A stretch of DNA of 7,792 nucleotides from an uncultured bacterium (GCA_903828035.1 CAIKKV010000304.1:1-7792), one strand, 5' to 3'. Shown: positions 1-5,820, counted from the stretch's first letter. Program-made: numbers and translations. The notes: generated from the letters alone by a model not told the origin.

Positions 1-151
1 CGTTTCGATCAGCAACGGAATGGCGGAACGATTTTGCGATGATGGCGACGACTGGCGCGGCGAGGTGGACTTAATGTCCCCGAAGCCACGCCGGGTGGCG
101 CCAGCGCGCAAAAGCGACCGCCAAGCCGTTGCCGAAACGCCGCAACCCGCA
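1..151. other. Left flank, no supported gene
   Basis: This stretch lies downstream of the ceramidase-like gene. No reading frame here looks like a recognisable protein. A plus-strand frame open from the edge stops at 72-74 after about 23 codons; it could be the tail of a gene outside the window but has no recognisable features. Two short inverted repeats, GCCAC/GTGGC (85-99) and GGAC/GTCC (67-79), are too short and lack a T-run, so they do not make a convincing terminator. Confidence 0.5.
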
Positions 152-1435
152 TCAGACAACCAGCGTCGCCTTCCGCCCAAGCTTGCGGATCAGGCGCAAG
201 GCCGTGTCGGCCAGGAGGTCCCCCGCTTCGGGAGCCAGCCGGCTGGGCGGGCCCAGGGTCGTTTCGTACCCGCTCCGCTTGAAAGCTTCCACCGTGGGCA
301 CATAGCCCACCATGCCGTTGCTGAAGCCCGCCACCAGGGCATGCGCAGGCCAGGCCTGCTCCTTGATCCGCAGCCCGTGCTCCACAAAATACTCCGCCGG
401 GATGGCGGCCACCATCACCCCGCCCAGCCGCAGCACCTGCACCTCGGCCGGCTGGGTCTTCCGCTCCCGGATCCGCGCCGCCAGCTTCGGCATGGCCCGG
501 TCGTAAATCGCCGGATCCACAAACCGCTGCGCGCCCCGCACCGTCCCGGCCATCTCTGCCTTCGTCAGCTTCCGGTACGGCAGCCGCACGGTCGCCGCCG
601 CCCCGTCCAGCGCCCACTTCCCCGTGAACGCCATCTTCGCGACCGCCGCCAGGGCGTCGGCCGCCAGCTTGCTCCCCGCCTCCTCCGCCTCCATGTTCCA
701 CGCCCGCATCGGGTTGTTGTGGTGAATGTTCCCGGCCGCGCCGTTCACGAACACCGCCACCGGAACGCCCTGCGCCTTCAGGACGCGGGAGAAGACGCCC
801 GGATAGCCGGCGGAAAGCACCGTGCCGTCGCCGAAATGCGTCGGATGGCAGGCGTAGTTGGCCAGCAGGCCCAGCCAGCGCCCCTTCAAATCCTTGACCC
901 CGAACACCGCCACCTCGGGATCCATCGGCCCTTCCACGCACAGCGCGTTGGAATCGCTGAAGCTCCCGTGCGTCTTCGTCGTGCCGTCCCGCATGCGGAT
1001 GCGCCGGTTGTGGGCGATCTCGAAATCGAGCACCGATCCAAAGCCCATGACGGCCCCCCGCCGGGCCTTCAGCGCCGCGCCGAACAGCTCGACGCCTTTT
1101 TGCACCAGCGACTCGATATACGCCTCGTCCCGCGCCACCGCGCCGATGTTCGACACGGCGGGCCCGGCGTGATTATGCGTGGCGACCACCATGATCCGAT
1201 TGCCCGGAAAGCCGTACCTGGCCTGGATCCGCTTGCGCAGGTCGTTCACCTGGGTCCAGCGGATGCTGAGCAGGTCGAGCTGGATGAACGCGAGGCGCTC
1301 CTGGCCCTGCTCCAGGATGGCGCAGCGGGCAAACAGGGGGTCCTGCACCGACTCGCTCACGATGTCCTTGAGCCAGCCGATCTTATGCGTGCCCACCGGC
1401 GGCGTGATGTCAATTTCCGCAAAGCCCGCTTTCAT
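152..1435 (-). CDS. Neutral/alkaline ceramidase-like hydrolase, cytoplasmic
   Basis: The 427-residue protein matches the N-terminal catalytic domain of neutral/alkaline non-lysosomal ceramidases, which are zinc amidases. Visible family motifs are AGFAEIDITPPVG (3-15), ATHNHAGP (85-92), NYACHPTH (193-200), NGAAGNI (231-237), IPAEYF (345-350) and GFSNGMVGYVPT (370-381). By comparison with the family, likely zinc ligands are His87, His197, Glu348 and Tyr378. There is no signal peptide, and the protein is far shorter than secreted ceramidases (about 650 residues or more) because the C-terminal domain is absent. It is probably cytosolic and its substrate is unlikely to be ceramide in a membrane. 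I chose the ATG at 1435 because AAAGG (1446-1442) lies 6 nt upstream; an in-frame ATG at 1441 would instead overlap the upstream stop as ATGA. It is coupled to the URO-D-like gene. The fold call is firm; the substrate is unknown. Confidence 0.85.
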   Translation of the reverse strand: MKAGFAEIDITPPVGTHKIGWLKDIVSESVQDPLFARCAILEQGQERLAFIQLDLLSIRWTQVNDLRKRIQARYGFPGNRIMVVATHNHAGPAVSNIGAVARDEAYIESLVQKGVELFGAALKARRGAVMGFGSVLDFEIAHNRRIRMRDGTTKTHGSFSDSNALCVEGPMDPEVAVFGVKDLKGRWLGLLANYACHPTHFGDGTVLSAGYPGVFSRVLKAQGVPVAVFVNGAAGNIHHNNPMRAWNMEAEEAGSKLAADALAAVAKMAFTGKWALDGAAATVRLPYRKLTKAEMAGTVRGAQRFVDPAIYDRAMPKLAARIRERKTQPAEVQVLRLGGVMVAAIPAEYFVEHGLRIKEQAWPAHALVAGFSNGMVGYVPTVEAFKRSGYETTLGPPSRLAPEAGDLLADTALRLIRKLGRKATLVV

Positions 1436-1447
1436 GGTCATCCTTTC
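1433..1447 (-). promoter_or_regulatory. Coupled stop/start junction with ribosome binding site
   Basis: On the minus strand, GAAAGG (1447-1442) is followed by ATGACCATG. The TGA at 1440-1438 ends the URO-D-like gene. ATG at 1441 overlaps that stop, and ATG at 1435 sits 6 nt after AAAGG. Either start gives translational coupling, so the two proteins are probably made together. Confidence 0.7.
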
Positions 1448-2529
1448 GTCGTCAATTGAATCTTCGTTGCCCGCACCTTGCGCGGCAGGTCGGCCAGCAT
1501 CTGGCGGCCCGCCTCCGGATTCGCCACCCAGGTGTGGAGCAGCAGCAGCGCCGGGTCGAGGGCGTTCATCAGCGGCTTCACCTGGTCGGGCTGCACCTCC
1601 ACATGGACCATCCGGCCGGCCGCCTGGATGGTCCGGTACACGTCCAGCTGTCCCATGCCATTCGGCACCTCGCTCGGAACGGGGACATACTGGATCACCC
1701 GCATGAACGGAAGCGAGAGCAGGCGCGGCAGGTGCTGCGTGGCGTCGCGCCCGTCCAGGTGGTACCACATGGCGCCCGACTCCCGTCCGTGGGCTTCCAA
1801 TTCGGGGACAACAAACCGGTCGAACATGTCGGGGGAGATCATGCACGACACATCCGACTGGGTGGCGACATAGGGCTGGGGCGCCCAGAACGGCATCCAG
1901 CCCGCGTTCCCGTACCAGTAGGCGTGCTTCCGGCTGATCCGCTTCTGCAGCCGCACGCGGGCGGCCAGCAGCTCCCCCGTCATCTGGCGCAGGGCCAGGT
2001 CGATCCAGTCGGGATGCAGGGCCATGGCCTCCAGGTACCGGTCGTTGCCGAGATGGGCGGCCAGGATATCGGAGGCGGGCAGCATGGCGGGCTGGCCGAC
2101 CAGGAAGTCGTCAGCGCCCGCCGCGTCCGCGCAGCGGTCATACAGCTCTTCAAACCGGCGTATCCAGGGATTCGCGGGATCGAGCCGGAACTCGGGAGGC
2201 GAGTCGAAGTCGGCCGTGGCGACCGGATCGAACCAGATCGTCCTCGCGTCGAAATGGGGCTGGGCGCCAAAGGACTCCATCCAGCCCGCCATGAGCAGGA
2301 ACGAGGGAACGGCCTCCCCGCCCCACCACTGGTTTTCGATCGAGGCGATTCCGGCCGGGATGACGTAATCCGGATCCAGCCACCGCGCCTCCGCGTCGCG
2401 CGGGGGGGGAACCTTGATATTCTTCCCTGAGGCGGCCGTCATGAAGAGGCAGGGGCGGTCCAGCTCCTCGCCGTTCCACAAGGCCGTCAGCCGCGCTTTC
2501 GCCTCATCCCAGTCAGGCTTGAACTTCAT
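1438..2529 (-). CDS. URO-D-fold protein (uroporphyrinogen decarboxylase/corrinoid methyltransferase superfamily)
   Basis: A 363-residue protein of URO-D-like length and layout. The best family-like segments are QSDVSCMISPDMFDRFVVPEL (about 224-244, the strand-helix seen in URO-D and MtaA-type proteins) and YHLDGRDATQHLPRLLSLP (256-274, at the position of the 'H-x-CG' loop). It is not the haem enzyme HemE: the N-terminal RQAGR substrate-binding motif is missing. It also lacks an obvious HxC zinc-thiol motif of MtaA/MtbA methyltransferases (H257-L-D here), so methyltransferase activity is not shown. The protein is rich in Trp and in acidic residues and has no signal peptide. The start is the ATG at 2529; an in-frame TTG at 2538 adds three residues. 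Neither start has a clear Shine-Dalgarno sequence. It is first of a two-gene unit with the ceramidase-like gene. The superfamily call is fairly safe; the reaction is unknown. Confidence 0.72.
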   Translation of the reverse strand: MKFKPDWDEAKARLTALWNGEELDRPCLFMTAASGKNIKVPPPRDAEARWLDPDYVIPAGIASIENQWWGGEAVPSFLLMAGWMESFGAQPHFDARTIWFDPVATADFDSPPEFRLDPANPWIRRFEELYDRCADAAGADDFLVGQPAMLPASDILAAHLGNDRYLEAMALHPDWIDLALRQMTGELLAARVRLQKRISRKHAYWYGNAGWMPFWAPQPYVATQSDVSCMISPDMFDRFVVPELEAHGRESGAMWYHLDGRDATQHLPRLLSLPFMRVIQYVPVPSEVPNGMGQLDVYRTIQAAGRMVHVEVQPDQVKPLMNALDPALLLLHTWVANPEAGRQMLADLPRKVRATKIQLTTKG

Positions 2530-2660
2530 GGCGGTCAAAGTACCACGGGGGCCGCCCGCTCGTCATTGCAATTTCGCGGCCCCAACGAAGGGTCGATACC
2601 GTCGGCTTTCCTGATGGGTTTTGCTTCTCAGGCGGCGCGTCTCTCGCCACCGCTTGGCGG

Positions 2661-2689
2661 TTGACCGGTTCGGAGGAAAGACCGACAAT
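2661..2689 (+). promoter_or_regulatory. Sigma70-type promoter of the tautomerase gene
   Basis: TTGACC (2661-2666, 5/6 to consensus) and GACAAT (2684-2689, 4/6) are separated by exactly 17 nt. Transcription would start near 2696, just upstream of the Shine-Dalgarno sequence AAGGAG at 2705-2710. The shared GGAAATCAA element begins right after the -10 and would cover the start site, as expected for a repressor site. Confidence 0.55.
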
Positions 2690-2703
2690 GGGGGAAATCA
2701 AAC
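2688..2703 (+). promoter_or_regulatory. Candidate regulator site, tautomerase promoter
   Basis: ATGGGGGAAATCAAAC matches the element at 5810-5825 at 12 of 16 positions, including an unbroken GGAAATCAA (2693-2701). It spans the predicted transcription start between the -10 and the Shine-Dalgarno sequence. Only one half of the 19-nt palindrome seen at 5802-5820 is recognisable here. That a local regulator binds it is inference. Confidence 0.35.
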
Positions 2704-2716
2704 TAAGGAGTCGTCC

Positions 2717-2917
2717 ATGCCCCTGCTACGCGTGAGTCTCTGGACCGGAAGAACCCGGCAGCAAAAAGCCGAACTGGCCAAGGCGCTGACCGACACCATG
2801 GTCCAGGTGGCCAAGGTGCCCGCGCAAGCGGTGACCATCCAGTTCGAGGAAATGCCCAAGGAAAACTGGGCCACCGGCGGACAGCTTCACTCCGTGCTTT
2901 TCAAGGACAAGCCTTAA
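2717..2917 (+). CDS. 4-oxalocrotonate tautomerase-like protein
   Basis: A 66-residue protein of the size and pattern of 4-oxalocrotonate tautomerase (4-OT), the small homohexameric enzymes that use N-terminal proline as a base to move double bonds in 2-oxo/enol acids. The start ATG at 2717 lies 6 nt after AAGGAG (2705-2710). Proline directly follows Met, so Pro1 would be exposed on Met removal. In 4-OT numbering (Met removed) Arg11 is kept in GRT (10-12), and the GG turn near the C-terminus is present (GGQLHS). Arg39 of the classic enzyme is replaced by Thr39 and Phe50 by Trp50, so the substrate probably differs from 2-hydroxymuconate. It lies just upstream of an IclR regulator, a family that often controls aromatic or sugar-acid catabolism. 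The fold is firm; the substrate is unknown. Confidence 0.85.
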   Translation: MPLLRVSLWTGRTRQQKAELAKALTDTMVQVAKVPAQAVTIQFEEMPKENWATGGQLHSVLFKDKP

Positions 2918-2924
2918 GAACCGA

Positions 2925-2950
2925 CGCCGGGATCCTCGCGCCTCCCGGCG
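2925..2950 (+). terminator. GC-rich hairpin after the tautomerase gene
   Basis: A perfect 8-bp inverted repeat, CGCCGGGA (2925-2932) and TCCCGGCG (2943-2950), with a 10-nt loop starts 8 nt after the stop codon. The bases that follow are CTTGAAAACG, so there is no T-run. It could slow RNA polymerase, protect the 3' end or assist Rho, but a classical intrinsic terminator is not shown. Confidence 0.4.
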
Positions 2951-2986
2951 CTTGAAAACGCGGGGAGCGAGATCCCGATCGCCCTG

Positions 2987-3014
2987 ACGCTCGGTTCCGC
3001 ACGCTCGGTTCCGG
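2987..3014 (+). repeat. Tandem 14-bp direct repeat upstream of iclR
   Basis: ACGCTCGGTTCCGC (2987-3000) is followed directly by ACGCTCGGTTCCGG (3001-3014), a 13/14 match with no spacer. It ends where the AT-rich promoter stretch begins. Adjacent direct repeats upstream of a promoter can be regulator sites, but a chance slippage duplication is equally possible. Confidence 0.6.
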
Positions 3015-3030
3015 ATTGTAAAAATAAATT
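3015..3030 (+). promoter_or_regulatory. Candidate autoregulatory site upstream of iclR
   Basis: ATTGTAAAAATAAATT matches ATTGTGGAAATCAATT at 5810-5825 at 13 of 16 positions. It overlaps a perfect 12-nt inverted repeat, AAAAT-AA-ATTTT (3021-3032), and lies just upstream of the likely -10, so binding would block the gene's own promoter. Low sequence complexity here makes a chance match easier. Confidence 0.35.
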
Positions 3031-3033
3031 TTA

Positions 3034-3039
3034 TATGAT
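3034..3039 (+). promoter_or_regulatory. Probable -10 box of iclR with very short leader
   Basis: TATGAT (5/6 to TATAAT) sits at the end of a sharply AT-rich run (3015-3039) in otherwise GC-rich DNA. No good -35 lies 16-18 nt upstream; TTCCGG at 3009-3014 is 19 nt away and poor. Transcription would begin about 5 nt before the ATG at 3051. That agrees with the absence of a Shine-Dalgarno sequence and suggests a nearly leaderless mRNA. Confidence 0.4.
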
Positions 3040-3050
3040 GGAATACGGGC

Positions 3051-3791
3051 ATGATTCAATCCATTGCCCGGGCTCTGAAGGCCCTTGAAATCCTCTCTGA
3101 AAACCCGGACCAGCCGAAGTTCTTGTCGGAAATCGCCGGGCGCATGGGCGTGAAGCTGGGCACCTGCGCCAACATTCTCAAAACGCTGGCTGAGCTTCAC
3201 TTCGTCGACCAGCCGGCGGCCCGCAAGGGGTATACGCTGGGCATGATGCCCTATTTTATTTCCCGGAACGGGCCCTTCCGCAAGGATCTCATCGGCGCCG
3301 CCGAAGCCGACATGATCAAACTGGCGTCGCAGGTCGGCGAAACGGTTTTGCTGGCGGTCTTCAATAACGGCCGCCGGATTATCCTGTTTCAGACCAGCGG
3401 GGATGATGTCTTCGAGGTGCGCGAACAGTTCCTCATGCGCGAGGATATCTACCGCACCGCCACGGGCCGGCTGCTTCTGGCGTATGCGCCGGACAAGGAG
3501 CTGCAGGCTTTCATGGCCGGCAAGGGGCTTCCGGACAAGGAGCAGTGGCCGGAAGCCGACACAGCGAAAAAGCTGGCCGCGGCCCTGGAGAAAATCCGTC
3601 GCGACGGCATGGCCATGACCGGCGGCAAGACGGCGGGCATCGGCTTTCCCCTCTGTGAAAAGGGGAAAGTCGTGGCCGCGCTGGGCCTGTTTTTGCAGGA
3701 TTCCCGGCTTACCCGGGAACATAAGGCAACCATTTTCGCCCGCATGGCCGAAGCCGCCAAAGCCATCAGCGGGCGGCTCTCGGGCGGCTAA
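3051..3791 (+). CDS. IclR-family transcriptional regulator
   Basis: This 246-residue protein has the two-domain layout and length of the IclR family. A winged helix-turn-helix occupies about residues 1-65 (SIARALKALEIL at 4-15, then FLSEIAGRMGVKLGTCANILKTL with the recognition helix near 36-46, and a wing ending YTLG at 61-64). The effector-binding domain follows (about 75-246), with YRTATGRLLLAY (134-145) at the usual 'TA.GR..LA' position and GFPLCEKGKVVAALGLF (198-214) as the typical late strand pair. Effectors of the family are usually small organic acids or sugars; the effector here is unknown. There is no Shine-Dalgarno sequence and the leader may be almost absent. It converges with the QueG-like operon, 13 nt between stops. 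Motifs shared with two neighbouring promoters suggest it regulates itself and its neighbours. Confidence 0.9.
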   Translation: MIQSIARALKALEILSENPDQPKFLSEIAGRMGVKLGTCANILKTLAELHFVDQPAARKGYTLGMMPYFISRNGPFRKDLIGAAEADMIKLASQVGETVLLAVFNNGRRIILFQTSGDDVFEVREQFLMREDIYRTATGRLLLAYAPDKELQAFMAGKGLPDKEQWPEADTAKKLAAALEKIRRDGMAMTGGKTAGIGFPLCEKGKVVAALGLFLQDSRLTREHKATIFARMAEAAKAISGRLSGG

Positions 3792-3807
3792 CCCCGCTCC
3801 CGGGTTA
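3789..3807. terminator. Short hairpin formed by two convergent stop codons
   Basis: TAACCC (3789-3794) and GGGTTA (3802-3807) form a 6-bp inverted repeat with a 7-nt loop. The TAA of iclR and the TAA of the opposing iron-sulfur gene are the two ends of the stem. It could act weakly in both directions, but the stem is short and has no flanking T-run on either strand. Confidence 0.25.
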
Positions 3808-4911
3808 AGCCCAGGTTCCGGCTTCGGGATCGGGGTCGTTGAAAAGGGCGGGGAACTTTCCTTCGGCGATGCCGCCCGTGACGGCGGTCTCCGGGGGGTC
3901 GAGCTTCCACATCGGCCGCGGGAACACCGCGGTGGGGAAGGCGTGCTGGCCGACGGCCTTGCGTTTTTCCAGGCTGGCCATGCAGGCGCGGATGCAGCCC
4001 TTGGCCCCGCAGATCGCAAAATAGCCGCAGTGGTTCATGATCTGGTTGTAGTAGGGCTGGGTGGAGGAGGACGGGAACTCGGGGGAGTGCGGCCACGAGG
4101 CGGTGGCGTTGGGGTAGGTCAGCTTGTAGGCCGCCTCCTCGGACAGGGCCGAGTCGCGGACGTTCAGCCGCAGGCCCGGGAAGTCCTTTTTAAGGAACGG
4201 CGAGGCCTCCCAGTTCAAGCCATGGTGGGTCAGCGTGCAGCGGCCCATCTGCACATCGCCCCACTCGTAGTCCTGGTCCTCGATGCGGATTTTGATCGTC
4301 GGGCGCTCCTTGGGCCTGGGAATGGCGCCGCCAGGGCAGTCCTTGACGCAGCCCATGCACCGGTTGCAGAGCGTGCCGGGCTTCACGAGCGGGTCGGGCT
4401 CCAGCTCGGCGTCGGTCAGGATGGTGCCCAGCCGGACGCGGGGGCCGAAGGTCGGGTGCAGGAACACCTTGGACCAGCCCATCTCGCCGAGCCCGCAGGC
4501 CACGGCCGCGATGCGGACGTTGAGGTTGATCTCGCGGGCGGGGCGGCCGGGCTTGACGGGGGCGTGAAGGCCGGGGCGCTCCGGAACGCCGGGATAGACC
4601 GGCACGGCCTCGTACCCGTGATCCTCGATGAAGCAGGCGGTGTCGAAGGTGACTTGCGGGCGGAACAGGGTGTTCAGCTTGTTGTAGGAGTAGTAGGTGT
4701 AGTTGGCCCAGTGGGTTCCTTCGGTGATGCCGCGGTAGGAGCCGCGGGGAATGGGCTGGACGATGGTGATCACCGAGCGGCACTCGGGGAAGATGTTTTT
4801 CGGATGCATCATGCGCGGGGCGTTGGCGAACCGCTCGATGTTGGCGATGCCGACATCGCCGCACCCGGCCGCCCGCGCCGCATCCTTGACCATGGCGGAG
4901 GTCAGCTTCAT
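3805..4911 (-). CDS. QueG-like double [4Fe-4S] protein, larger paralog
   Basis: A 368-residue protein of the epoxyqueuosine reductase/reductive dehalogenase superfamily, whose members use cobalamin and two [4Fe-4S] clusters. The N-terminal half carries family segments GCGDVGIANIERF (16-28), FPECRSVITI (41-50) and GLGEMGWSKVFLHPTFGPR (140-158), then ILTDAELEPDP (164-174). Cluster one is C182-x2-C185-x2-C188-x3-C192-P. Cluster two is probably C225 with C301-x4-C306-x3-C310. It is not a standard QueG: the GKN of the GLGWxGKN motif is absent, as are C-terminal HEAT repeats, and no Tat or secretion signal is present. About 56 residues are inserted between C225 and C301 compared with its paralog. 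Start ATG 4911 has AGGA 6 nt upstream and overlaps the upstream stop as ATGA, so translation is coupled. The reaction is unknown. Confidence 0.8.
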   Translation of the reverse strand: MKLTSAMVKDAARAAGCGDVGIANIERFANAPRMMHPKNIFPECRSVITIVQPIPRGSYRGITEGTHWANYTYYSYNKLNTLFRPQVTFDTACFIEDHGYEAVPVYPGVPERPGLHAPVKPGRPAREINLNVRIAAVACGLGEMGWSKVFLHPTFGPRVRLGTILTDAELEPDPLVKPGTLCNRCMGCVKDCPGGAIPRPKERPTIKIRIEDQDYEWGDVQMGRCTLTHHGLNWEASPFLKKDFPGLRLNVRDSALSEEAAYKLTYPNATASWPHSPEFPSSSTQPYYNQIMNHCGYFAICGAKGCIRACMASLEKRKAVGQHAFPTAVFPRPMWKLDPPETAVTGGIAEGKFPALFNDPDPEAGTWA

Positions 4912-5789
4912 GTCCGGTCCTGGTTTCGGGGTTGGCCGGTCGGCGCCACGGGCCGGTTGTAGACGTCCAGGGCCCAGGGCGCCCGCTTGCGGAACGGATG
5001 GGCGAAGGTCTGCTTGGTTTGGCCGGTGGACTCCAGGTGGACGAGACAGGCGCGAACGCACGCCGCGGCGCAGCGGTCGGGGCGCGTGCCGCGCCCCGGT
5101 CCTGTCATGGCTCCGTTGGGACAGGCCCGGCAGAGGGCATAATCCACCGCCGCCACCTTTGTGGTGTATCCGGGAAGCCCTGTTTCCACGAGCCGGTCGG
5201 ACGGAATGGCCGCGAGCGGGCAGGCGGCCACGCAGGCGCCGCAGTTGTCGCAGGTGGCCGTGGCGCGGACGGGATCGGGCTCCAGCTCGGCGTCGGTGAG
5301 AATCAGCGCGAACCGCTGGCGGGGCCCGAAATCGGGCGTGAGGAAGAAATCGCCCAGGCCGACTTCGCCCAGGCCGGCGGCCTGGGCGGCGAACTCCACG
5401 TCGACAATCACGTTGGGCGCGGGCTTGTCGGGCGACACCCGCTGCCCGGTGGGCATGCCGTCGATGCTGTAGCCGAACAGCGGGACGGCTTCGAAGCCCT
5501 GGGCTTCAAGGGCGCAGGTCACGTCGTAGGTGGTTTTGGAGAGGAAGTTGTCCTCGAGCCAGCGGAAGCCGAACATGGCGTAGGTGCTTCCAAAATTGGT
5601 GCCCTCCTCCACGCCGCGGAGCGCGCCGCGAAGAATGCGTCGCCCCAGGACGATCACCGAGCGGCATTCGGGGAAAATCTGGGCGGGCTGCCGCTCCGGG
5701 GGCAGCGGCTTGAACCGGTCGATCGGCGCGATCCCGACCAGGTCGGCCCCATACTTCCGCGCCATCTGCTTCAGGGATTCGGCATTCAT
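4908..5789 (-). CDS. QueG-like double [4Fe-4S] protein, shorter paralog
   Basis: A 293-residue cytoplasmic protein, paralogous to the next gene and first in their operon. Both share FPECRSVI (39-46 here), an RGxxRGxxEGT segment (54-64), GLGEVG (139-144), FGPR (154-157) and ILTDAELEPDP (163-173). Cluster one is C180-x2-C183-x2-C186-x3-C190-P; cluster two probably uses C220 or C223 with C240-x3-C244-x3-C248. This layout places it in the QueG/reductive dehalogenase superfamily, but it is shorter than QueG (about 350-380) and lacks GKN and HEAT repeats. Cobalamin binding is likely from family membership, not visible directly. I chose ATG 5789 because AAGGAG (5801-5796) lies 6 nt upstream; an in-frame TTG at 5795 is too close to it. 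A strong promoter and palindrome lie upstream. The two paralogs may form a heteromer. Confidence 0.8.
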   Translation of the reverse strand: MNAESLKQMARKYGADLVGIAPIDRFKPLPPERQPAQIFPECRSVIVLGRRILRGALRGVEEGTNFGSTYAMFGFRWLEDNFLSKTTYDVTCALEAQGFEAVPLFGYSIDGMPTGQRVSPDKPAPNVIVDVEFAAQAAGLGEVGLGDFFLTPDFGPRQRFALILTDAELEPDPVRATATCDNCGACVAACPLAAIPSDRLVETGLPGYTTKVAAVDYALCRACPNGAMTGPGRGTRPDRCAAACVRACLVHLESTGQTKQTFAHPFRKRAPWALDVYNRPVAPTGQPRNQDRT

Positions 5790-5801
5790 GGCCAACTCCT
5801 T

Positions 5802-5820
5802 ATTTCAACATTGTGGAAAT
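5802..5820. promoter_or_regulatory. 19-nt operator-like palindrome before the QueG-like operon
   Basis: ATTTCAACATTGTGGAAAT is a near-perfect palindrome about the central T5811: arms ATTTC/GAAAT and ACA/TGT pair, with one mismatched pair (positions 6 and 14). It lies about 11-29 nt after the predicted transcription start and ends one base before the Shine-Dalgarno sequence. A bound repressor there would block elongation. Size and symmetry fit a dimeric helix-turn-helix regulator; the IclR protein at 3051-3791 is the nearest candidate. Confidence 0.6.

Larger units (their letters stand above)
2530..2716. promoter_or_regulatory. Divergent intergenic region
   Basis: These 187 nt separate the minus-strand URO-D-like gene from the plus-strand tautomerase and must hold both promoters. 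A good promoter is visible only toward the tautomerase. Toward the URO-D-like gene I found no convincing -35/-10 pair. Small inverted repeats occur: ATTGCAAT (2565-2572, perfect 8 nt), ACCGC/GCGGT (2649-2661, next to the tautomerase -35) and CCTGA/TCAGG (2610-2632). None is a clear terminator or riboswitch. Confidence 0.6.

Noticed and set aside
20..1459. A 479-codon plus-strand open frame opposite the ceramidase-like gene
   Set aside because: It is rich in Arg, His, Pro and Gly with no recognisable motif, and lies wholly opposite a clear gene family. It is a GC-driven antisense shadow.
1436..1846. N-terminal extension of the ceramidase-like frame to 1846
   Set aside because: The extra 137 residues overlap the well-supported URO-D-like gene and are shadow-like (Arg/Gly/Pro-rich); the family start motif and ribosome binding site are at 1435.
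2621..2716. N-terminal extension of the tautomerase frame
   Set aside because: It would bury the catalytic Pro1 and cross the promoter; the ATG at 2717 has an ideal AAGGAG.
2901..4019. A 372-codon minus-strand frame opposite iclR
   Set aside because: No family motif, and it overlaps the start of the iron-sulfur operon's last gene in a different frame; the IclR protein on the other strand is unambiguous.
3655..4962. A 435-codon plus-strand open frame opposite the larger QueG-like gene
   Set aside because: Low-complexity Gly/Ala/Arg composition, no motif, and antisense to a gene with intact cluster cysteines.
4912..5061. N-terminal extension of the larger QueG-like frame to 5061
   Set aside because: It would overlap the end of the upstream gene by 150 nt; the ATGA overlap with AGGA upstream gives a normal start, and homologous sequence begins there.
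3805..5789. Calling either iron-sulfur gene queG or a reductive dehalogenase
   Set aside because: GKN and HEAT repeats of QueG are missing, and there is no Tat signal or membrane-anchor gene as for respiratory dehalogenases.
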